Shown in pieces: positions 12,142 to 17,361 of a DNA stretch of 17,361 nucleotides. Each line of letters opens with the position of its first letter. The first letter of the stretch is position 1. The notes below the pieces were generated by a model. That model saw only the letters and a program-made list of their open reading frames with translations, searched no databases and was not told the origin of the DNA. Source of the stretch: DASQVO01 sp035640715 (GTDB lineage: Bacteria > Actinomycetota > Actinomycetes > Streptosporangiales > Streptosporangiaceae); assembly GCA_035640715.1 (NCBI GenBank), contig DASQVO010000008.1, positions 1-17,361 of the forward strand, written 5' to 3'. A program made the position numbers and the translations under genes.

Positions 12142-13344
12142 AGGCGATATTCATGAAACACGCCTCCTGCGCGGTCACGTCGCTGTACCCGGAAATGGTC
12201 CAGGTCGGTGACGCCGTCGGGCAGCGGGCGGAGCGGTGCGGCCTGGCTGAGGGTGCGGTGGGGCCGGTGGGTGTTGCAGAAGTCCTCATACTCGCGCAGG
12301 ACGGTCATCAGGTGCCGCTGGTTCCAGACCAGGGTCCGGTCCAGCAGCTCGTGGCGGCAGCTTCCAATCCAGCGTTCCATGATCGAATTCATCCGCGGCG
12401 CCTGGACGGCGGAGCGGATCACCCTAACGCCAGCGGCTTGGAACACCGAGTCGAACGCGGCGGTGAAGCTGGCGTCCCGGTCATGCAGCACGAACTTCAC
12501 CCGCGTCCCCGCATCCTCTAGGTCCATGAGCAGGTTCCGGGCCTGCTGGAGGACCCAGGCTTGGACGGGGTGCCCGGTGGTGCCGAGGATCCGGACGCGG
12601 CGAGTACCGTGCTCGAGGGCAGCCAGGACATAGATCTTGGCGCCGTTGAGCAGGTCGGCGGTGAAGAAGTCCAGCGCCAGGATTCCCTGCGCCTGGGACC
12701 GCAGGAACTCCGCCCAGCCCGGGCCGTCCCGGCGCGGCGCCGGGTTGATCCCGGCGTTCTTGAGGATCTGCCATACCGTCGACGGCGCGACCTTGATGCC
12801 AAGCCCGGCAAGCTCGCCGTGGATCCGCCGGTAGCCCCAGGACTCGTTCTCCCGGGCCAGCCGCAGCACCACAGACCGCACGTTGCGGCGCGCCAGCGGG
12901 CGGCCGGAGCGGCCACGGCACGACACGCACGCCCACCGGCGGCGGATGATCTCGCGATGCCACCGCAAGATCGTGCCGGGAGTGACGATCAGCCGCATCG
13001 CCGCGAGGCGGCCGACCGGCAGCGTCCCTGCGATCAGCGCCAGCCACGCCCGGTCCGGCCACGCCAGACGCGAATGAACACGAGGCCGCTCACGCTGGGC
13101 GACAGCCAGCTGATAGCGCAGCATCAAGATCTCCGCGTCCTTCCACCACGGCTCCCGGCGCGACAAGCCCAGCACCGACACGGCACGGGACACGATCAGG
13201 AAGACCAGCTTCAAGCCCACAAGCCGAAGATCATCCCACCTCCGGACTGACCAAGACCTGCCCGCCCGGCACCCGAACGCGAGACCGAGCCGACCACGAT
13301 CTATAGAGCATCTGCGCAGGTGGCCCAGGTTTTCGGCACCCGCA
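12115..13344 (-). mobile_element. Complete 1,230-bp DDE-transposase insertion sequence
   Basis: The element is defined by imperfect terminal inverted repeats starting TG and ending CA, with a single transposase gene between them. The immediate flanks (GATACC on the left, AGGGCA on the right) show no target-site duplication. The right flank is the tail of an integrase gene whose remainder is not on the left side. Both facts imply a deletion or rearrangement after insertion. The family is IS3/IS481-like by the rve domain. A precise family name cannot be given from sequence reading. Confidence 0.75.
12132..13220 (-). CDS. rve-type (DDE integrase core) transposase
   Basis: This is 362 residues from GTG 13220. 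The N-terminal part (about 20-165) is helical and DNA-binding, with 'WWKDAEILMLRYQLAVAQRE', 'TPGTILRWHREI' and the HTH_21-like 'ESWGYRRIHGELAGLGIKV'. The rve core follows, with catalytic residues D184 (ALDFFTADL), D247 (FVLHDRDASF) and E282 (MNSIMERWIG), a DD(34)E spacing. It ends with 'FCNTHRPHRTLSQAAPL'. All key residues are present and the frame is uninterrupted, so it may be active. GGAGG lies 18 nt upstream of the GTG, farther than usual, so the start is less certain. Its stop sits inside the left terminal repeat. Confidence 0.9.
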   Translation of the reverse strand: MGLKLVFLIVSRAVSVLGLSRREPWWKDAEILMLRYQLAVAQRERPRVHSRLAWPDRAWLALIAGTLPVGRLAAMRLIVTPGTILRWHREIIRRRWACVSCRGRSGRPLARRNVRSVVLRLARENESWGYRRIHGELAGLGIKVAPSTVWQILKNAGINPAPRRDGPGWAEFLRSQAQGILALDFFTADLLNGAKIYVLAALEHGTRRVRILGTTGHPVQAWVLQQARNLLMDLEDAGTRVKFVLHDRDASFTAAFDSVFQAAGVRVIRSAVQAPRMNSIMERWIGSCRHELLDRTLVWNQRHLMTVLREYEDFCNTHRPHRTLSQAAPLRPLPDGVTDLDHFRVQRRDRAGGVFHEYRLVA

Positions 13345-13347
13345 AGG
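13319..13347 (-). repeat. Right terminal inverted repeat of the DDE insertion sequence
   Basis: GGTGGCCCAGGTTTTCGGCA followed by CCCGCA (13319-13344) is the inverted counterpart of 12115-12141, differing by a one-base gap and a few substitutions. The outermost dinucleotide is CA at 13343-13344. It lies about 100 bp upstream of the transposase start and may carry its promoter. Confidence 0.75.
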
Positions 13348-13465
13348 GCACAGTGTGGACGTGCTGCTGAGGGCCTACGCCAAGTGCATCGCCGGGCGGG
13401 ATGAGATCAACCGGCGCCACATCGAGGAAGCGTTCCGCGATGACTGGGACCACGATGGAAACTGA
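13346..13465 (+). pseudogene. C-terminal tail of a tyrosine-type phage/ICE integrase, cut by the IS
   Basis: The frame ending at TGA 13463-13465 reads GHSVDVLLRAYAKCIAGRDE and then INRRHIEEAFRDDWDHDGN. The GHS(V)xxLLxxYAKC segment, carrying the active-site Tyr, is the hallmark of the C-terminus of actinobacterial integrative-element integrases. It begins two bases after the IS end, so the IS removed everything upstream. The remaining 39 codons include the probable nucleophilic tyrosine but none of the other catalytic residues. Confidence 0.75.
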
Positions 13466-13665
13466 CAGTCGCGGCTTCACACGGACTGGTCACTACTCAC
13501 CCAAAGTTCTCCGTGTATTTGGGACCGGGGACCTGGGGCAGCCATCCTCTGGGACTGATGCGAACTGGAGATCGCCCTGGCCAGTGTCAGCGGCTGTCGG
13601 CAGTGTTGGCAGCAGCGATGTTGCTAACACCGCTGCTGTTATCAGCCCCTGGCAGGATGCTGTCT

Positions 13666-14103
13666 ATGACAGTGCGCATCTCTGCGATGTTGGCGGTCCA
13701 GGACGCACCGGCCGCGAGCGACTGGTATCAGCAGGCTCTGGGCGCCACAGAGCTCTGGAGCCTTGGCGGGGTGGTGGGCCTGGAGGTAGCGGGAGCGCCG
13801 TTCTTCCTGCATGAGCCGACGAGCGCCGGATTCGACAGCCCGAGCGCGATTGGCCGGACGACAGTTCGGGTCGAAGTGTTCACCGATGACCCCGACGCGT
13901 TTGTTGCAAGAGCCGTGGCAGCTGGTGCTGACGGCTCGGCTGAGATCAGTGATCATGAGGCTCCGTGGGGCGTCCACCGGCAGGGTGGGTTCCGCGACCC
14001 GTTCGGCCATGTCTGGCTTGTTGGTGATGAATCACCCTTGAAGCCGTTTCCCCCGATAGGGCCTGACCCCCTGCTTGCAAAGATCGTAGACGCGGGCGTC
14101 TGA
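13666..14103 (+). CDS. VOC-superfamily (glyoxalase/bleomycin-resistance fold) protein
   Basis: From ATG 13666 this is 145 residues. ATG 13657 is in frame and also plausible. It has paired beta-alpha-beta-beta-beta modules. The N-module is MLAVQDAPAASDWYQQALGA, then VVGLEVAGAPFFLHEP. The C-module is VRVEVFTDDPDAFVARAVAAGA and the end signature GGFRDPFGHVWLVG. This is the PhnB/glyoxalase-like pattern 'DPFGHxWxL'. Substrate and metal cannot be inferred. Members include resistance proteins, dioxygenases and isomerases. The RBS is weak (AGGA). It follows the integrase scar and is probably independently transcribed. Confidence 0.85.
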   Translation: MTVRISAMLAVQDAPAASDWYQQALGATELWSLGGVVGLEVAGAPFFLHEPTSAGFDSPSAIGRTTVRVEVFTDDPDAFVARAVAAGADGSAEISDHEAPWGVHRQGGFRDPFGHVWLVGDESPLKPFPPIGPDPLLAKIVDAGV

Positions 14104-14497
14104 CCAGGGTCGTCGCAGGTTAGCGCCGATGTGGTGTGTCCGTGAGTGACCGTGATTCACCGCTGATCACCGTCCGATCGGGCACGCCACAGGCACGCCT
14201 CATGACCTTTTGATCCGTAGGTACCCATAATCTCTGCGACATCGTTCGGATGCGTTCGTGGTGTCGGCCTGGCCTTGACTGCCAGTCCGCGCTCGTCCGG
14301 AGCGTCGCGGCGCCGTTCGCTCCGTTGGCTCCCAAGTTGGCTCCCCGAGGGCCATCACGACGGAGGGACGGAGAAATGTCGGTGCTCATCTCTACCGTGT
14401 AGACGTCGCCGTGGTAATGAACACGTCCAGTCCGCTCCGAGCTGTAAAGGCCCATGCCGCTGCGGCGACGAGGACAAACGATGCCGAGGAGGACCAC
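14104..14497. other. Intergenic region with diverged direct repeat, no gene
   Basis: Apart from the 61-bp repeat at 14137-14197 I see only short, low-quality frames. The RBS of the next gene (GAGGAGG, 14486-14492) lies at the end. Confidence 0.45.
14137..14197 (+). repeat. 61-bp dispersed direct repeat, copy 1
   Basis: Begins TGTCCGTGAGTGACCGT and contains CCGATCGGGCACG. It aligns without gaps to 15189-15249 with about 47 of 61 identities. The best-kept block is the 13-bp CCGATCGGGCACG. Confidence 0.7.
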
Positions 14498-15085
14498 GTG
14501 CCCGACATAGACCGCCGCGCTGACTTGGCGCGCAGCTTCGCCCATGCCGCCACCATCGTCGCCGGCGTGAGCCCAGGCCAGCTCGGGGACCTGACAACCT
14601 GTCCGGACTACGACGTGGCCGCGCTAATCGACCACCTTGTCGGGGCGGGTTGGCGAACGGTCGCCCTCGGCCGCGGCGAGAACCCGACGGGCGAGGAGTT
14701 CCCCCACGTCGACCTGGCCGATGCCCCTGATCAACTCCACAGCGCCGCTAAGCAAGCCGAGGCGGCATGGTCCGACGACGCCCGCCTGGCCGCCACCGTG
14801 ACCATGCCCTGGGGAGAGACCTACACAGGGGCGACCCTTGTAGACATGTACGTGGCCGAGTTGGCGGCTCACGCTTGGGACCTGGCGGCCGCCACCGGCC
14901 AGTTCGACCGGCTCGACCCGAAACTGGCGCCGGGTGCTCTCCAAGCCGCGCGAGCGATGCTCAAACCCGAATACCGCAATCTCATGGGCCCAGGGAATCC
15001 CTTTGGTGCCGAGGTCGAAGCGCCATCCGATGCCACCGACTGGGAGCGGTTCGCGGCGTTCATGGGCCGTCAGCCACGCAGATAG
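14498..15085 (+). CDS. MDMPI/TIGR03086-like metal-binding protein (DinB-like fold)
   Basis: From GTG 14498 (GAGGAGG with 5-nt spacing) this is 195 residues. It has the metal triad of the maleylpyruvate-isomerase superfamily: H46 in 'AALIDHLVGAGW', and E121 and H125 in 'VAELAAHAWDLAAATGQ'. The last motif is typical of the TIGR03086 actinobacterial family. Function is unknown; many members are presumed mycothiol-dependent. It is only distantly similar to the 8385-9023 paralogue. An upstream in-frame extension to 14411 lacks an RBS. The gene and its leader are bracketed by two diverged 61-bp direct repeats, suggesting mobilisation as a cassette. Confidence 0.85.
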   Translation: MPDIDRRADLARSFAHAATIVAGVSPGQLGDLTTCPDYDVAALIDHLVGAGWRTVALGRGENPTGEEFPHVDLADAPDQLHSAAKQAEAAWSDDARLAATVTMPWGETYTGATLVDMYVAELAAHAWDLAAATGQFDRLDPKLAPGALQAARAMLKPEYRNLMGPGNPFGAEVEAPSDATDWERFAAFMGRQPRR

Positions 15086-15482
15086 TGACGGTCCAATGCG
15101 AACCCAAGTAGAACCTGATCCATTGCTTAGAAGGTCGGTTTGCGCAGCGGGTCAGCCTGCCTGTTCGCAGGTGAGCGGTGTATCGGGCTGTCCGCGAGTG
15201 ACCGTAAGTTCCCGGCGTTGACAGGCCGATCGGGCACGCGACGGACACGTTCACGGCTCCGGAGGCTGGGCCTGCCGCTGAGCGAATTTGTGCCGCTGAC
15301 GTGCATGTGTCGCTTCCTTGGGCTGCATCGTATCCAAGATCGTTCCGGGTATCTTCCGGATCATGGTCGAACCATCCGGGCCTCGGCGAGACCTTCTAAC
15401 CCGAAAAATGGAGATCAGCAGGGCGCGCGGCAGCGGACCCTGGCCATCGGGAGCCGGTCAGGGCCGGTGAGCGCGGTATGGG
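15086..15482. other. Intergenic region: direct-repeat copy and an imperfect dyad
   Basis: It contains the second 61-bp repeat (15189-15249) and an imperfect palindrome around ATGGT-CGA-ACCAT (15363-15375) whose outer arms are CCGGAT and ATCCGG-like. The right part from about 15400 is probably the downstream end of the IS110 element, but its tip cannot be placed by eye. Confidence 0.4.
15189..15249 (+). repeat. 61-bp dispersed direct repeat, copy 2
   Basis: TGTCCGCGAGTGACCGT... with the identical CCGATCGGGCACG core, in the same orientation as copy 1 and 1,052 bp downstream. It starts about 100 bp after the MDMPI-like gene's stop. Confidence 0.7.
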
Positions 15483-16789
15483 TCAGGCGACCTGTGTCTG
15501 GCCTGCTGGGTCTGGTTCGGGGTCGGGAATGCGGCAGAGGGTGACCTCAAAGCCGAGAGCGCCGAGCTTGCCGACGTGATGGGCGATCTGCCGGCGGACG
15601 CTGGCCTGGCGCTCGTAGTAGTCCGGGCCGAGGTCGGCATAGCGCATGCCGGGACTGGACAGCAGCTTGTGGTAGACCTTCAGCTGGGTGTTCCCGACGG
15701 CGACCTGGGCTTTGGCTATGCCGCGGCGGCGGGAAAGCCGCCGGTAGCGGGCGCCTTCCCGGGTCTGGGTCCGGCCGGCCGCCACGGCGGTCTCGCCGGT
15801 GATGCCGGCCAGGTACCGGTTGCCTTTCTTGGCCCTGGCCCGGCCATTGCGGGTGCCGGACTGGTGGTCCACCGGGGTGCGGCCGGCCCAGGAGGCCAGG
15901 TGCGCGCCGGTAGGGAACCTGCTCATGTCCGCGCCGGTCTCGGCCAGGGCGTCCTGGGCGGCGCGGCGGCCCCAGCCGGGCATCGACTCGGCTTGCTGCA
16001 GCTGTTCCTCATACGGTGCCAGCAGCCGTTCGATCACCGTGGTGAGCTCGTTGATGCTGGCGGTGAGCCGGTCGATGCGGGCCAGCATGGTGGCCAGCAG
16101 CGCGGCGTGCTCGGCGGTGAAGAACTCCGCGCCTTCCAGCGCCTCTTCCAGCTCGGTGATCTTGCGGCGGGCCGCGGTGCGGGCCAGCTGGGCCAGCACC
16201 TTGGGGTTGCGCTCCCGGCGATCAGGTGGTCCATGATGTCCCGGCCGGTCACCAGGTGCAGGCGGGAGATCACGGACGACAGCTTGATCGCCGCTGATTC
16301 CAGCAGCTTCTCCGCGCGCTGCTTCTCCCGGGTCCGCTCGGCGGTCAGGTCCCGCCGGTACCGGGTGTGCAGCCGGATCAGGCGGAACTCCGGGGTAGCC
16401 ACGAAGCAGGCGGTGACCGCGCCGCGCTCGAAGCACGCTGCCAGCCACCGCGAATCGGACGGGTCCCGCTTCGGCCGCCCGGGCAGGTTCTTGACCTGCC
16501 TGGCATCCGCCAGCACACACTCGGACCCCTCGGCCTCCAGCCGGTAAAACGGGCCCTTCCAGTAATCGCCGGTCGCCTCCATCACCACCGCGGGTACCTG
16601 CCAGCAGCGCAGCCAGTCCGCCAGCGCCAATACCTCCTTCTTCGTGGTCCCGAAGCTGCGGGTCTCACTCGCCCGCCGCGCCGGGTTCGCATCCGACGGC
16701 ACCCGGACCGTCGCCACCATCTGGGCCTTGCCGATGTCGATGCCGCACACCCGGTCCCGGTACAGCGGCTCGTCCGTCACCTCTTCCAC
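15483..16789 (-). pseudogene. IS110-family transposase with a single-base frameshift
   Basis: The first frame (GTG 16789) holds the RuvC-like DEDD domain: D18 (CGIDIGK), E71 (VVMEATGDYW), D109 and D112 (KRDPSDSRWLA). The second frame holds the Tnp/Transposase_20 domain: MPGWGRRAAQDALAETGAD, LASWAGRTPV, the catalytic-serine segment HQSGTRNGRARAKKGNRYLA, and a Gly/His-rich end. They meet at GGG 16214-16216, where adding one G would restore LIAGERNPKVLAQLA. The whole span is 1,307 bp, one base short of 436 codons. All catalytic residues are otherwise present. The lesion may be a true inactivating mutation or a sequencing error in a GC run. IS110 recombinases act with a structured bridge (seek) RNA. 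Confidence 0.85.
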
Positions 16790-17033
16790 GCGTCCCTCAC
16801 CTCTTCCTTGCCGTGAACTGCCAGCGTGCGAGGTGGTACCGCCCGGGGAACCGGGGGCGAGCGGAGGAATCTAACCCGCGTGCTCGAAGCGACAATGAAC
16901 AGCCCCTCAGGAAACCGGCTCCCGGCGCCAGACTGATCCGCGGCCTCAACCGCACCAAGAAGGTAACGACGTCACGGACGGTACCGCCGCCATTTTTCAC
17001 GCCGGTACGGCGCCGCGCCAGCGGTACCAAGGG
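16790..17033 (-). ncRNA. Candidate bridge/seek RNA region of the IS110 element
   Basis: This gene-free stretch lies directly upstream of the transposase, where IS110-group elements encode their bridge RNA. It contains several dyads: CCCGG-GGAA-CCGGG (about 16842-16855), GCCG-GTA-CGGC (17001-17011) and an outer pair GGTACCGC (16980-16987)/GCGGTACC (17021-17028). GGTACC-type motifs also recur at 16834. Presence, ends and loop guides cannot be defined by eye, and in the IS1111 subgroup the RNA would lie downstream instead. Confidence 0.3.
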
Positions 17034-17071
17034 CTGATCCGTAGATGTCCGTCTGATCCGTAGATGTCCGT
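17034..17071. repeat. Exact tandem duplication of a 19-bp unit
   Basis: CTGATCCGTAGATGTCCGT occurs at 17034-17052 and again at 17053-17071 without a mismatch. The first half (TGATCCGTAG) is also found at 14211-14220. It lies at the presumed outer side of the IS110 element. Confidence 0.8.
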
Positions 17072-17361
17072 CTGGCGTTCAGCCTCGTCCGGATAGGTCC
17101 GGGAGCTGGCCTGATCGCCAGCCGCCAGTCCGCGCCCGTTCGCCCGCCACAGGAAGTCGTCCGCCCGGACGGCTGCCATGTTGGACCCGGTGACCCCATC
17201 CTTATCAGTTCGATCATGGCCAAGGTGATCACGCTGCTTCCCGGGCCAAGGTGTCCGGCGGAAAATGCGGTCGTCGGTTCCCGTCTGGCTGCGTTGCCGT
17301 CACTGTTGCCGTCAGTCTCTGGTGTCGGCGTTGCTGCTCTCAGTGGCAGCTAAGCCCGATG
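17072..17361. other. Window-end stretch without recognised gene
   Basis: Short frames on both strands lack RBS and convincing codon bias. No RNA gene or terminator is seen. A gene may begin beyond the window. Confidence 0.35.

Noticed and set aside
12561..13250. Plus-strand frame (229 codons) antisense to the DDE transposase
   Set aside because: Composition is that of a complementary frame. All DDE residues lie on the minus strand.
12102..13350. Target-site duplication of the DDE element
   Set aside because: The bases flanking 12115 and 13344 (GATACC and AGGGCA) do not match at any length of 3 bp or more.
15576..16547. Plus-strand open frame (323 codons) antisense to the IS110 transposase
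   Set aside because: Shadow frame with biased Gly/Ala/Val content. The minus strand contains the recognisable DEDD and Tnp domains.

Overview
The window is high-GC DNA with strongly G/C-biased third codon positions, frequent GTG starts and two proteins of the mycothiol-associated maleylpyruvate isomerase (MDMPI/DinB-like) superfamily. This points to a filamentous or soil actinomycete, probably in or near Streptosporangiales/Streptomycetales/Frankiales. I cannot fix the genus from sequence alone. It looks like an accessory, decaying, element-rich stretch: intact metabolic and regulatory genes alternate with gene stumps, insertion sequences and relics of integrative elements.

Layout, left to right. 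63-320 is a methyltransferase-like coding remnant. 424-536 holds a strong hairpin next to the 3' half of a tRNA-Ser(TGA) on the minus strand, which resembles an attachment-site scar. 717-1382 encodes a secreted Ig-like protein. 1638-3007 is a two-gene operon of an ECF-type sigma factor and a translationally coupled single-pass membrane protein with a His/Pro/Thr repeat tail, closed by a strong terminator. 3134-4579 is a graveyard of three truncated genes: a sarcosine/N-methyltryptophan oxidase-like flavoenzyme with an internal deletion, the end of an MFS transporter, and the end of a LysR regulator. 4850-5026 is another coding scrap. 5108-5695 is a GtrA-type membrane protein preceded by three 19-bp tandem repeats. 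5909-7213 encodes a secreted repeat protein resembling a beta-propeller.

7251-8286 is a relic of an actinomycete integrative/conjugative element: the end of an FtsK-like transfer ATPase, an iteron-like cluster of 10-bp repeats, a small TM/zinc-finger protein and a decapitated ORF. 8385-9023 is an MDMPI-family enzyme. 9314-9775 is degenerate coding sequence. 9841-12101 is the best-organised intact unit: a DJ-1/PfpI-HD-domain fusion enzyme and a GlxA-type (DJ-1 plus AraC HTH) regulator, divergently transcribed across a 71-bp gap that contains a nearly 20-bp perfect palindrome. 12115-13344 is a complete DDE insertion sequence with imperfect terminal inverted repeats. Its right end abuts the last 39 codons of a tyrosine-type integrase. 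A VOC-family protein (13666-14103) and a second MDMPI-like protein (14498-15085) follow. The latter is flanked by two diverged 61-bp direct repeats. The window ends with an IS110-family element whose transposase carries a single-base frameshift, and a structured non-coding region upstream that may hold its bridge (seek) RNA.

How the parts work together: the sigma factor and its membrane partner form a candidate envelope-sensing switch. The two DJ-1 genes form a candidate regulator/enzyme pair for small nitrogenous triple-bond compounds (inferred from family resemblance only). Most of the rest records repeated element insertion, deletion and gene decay.
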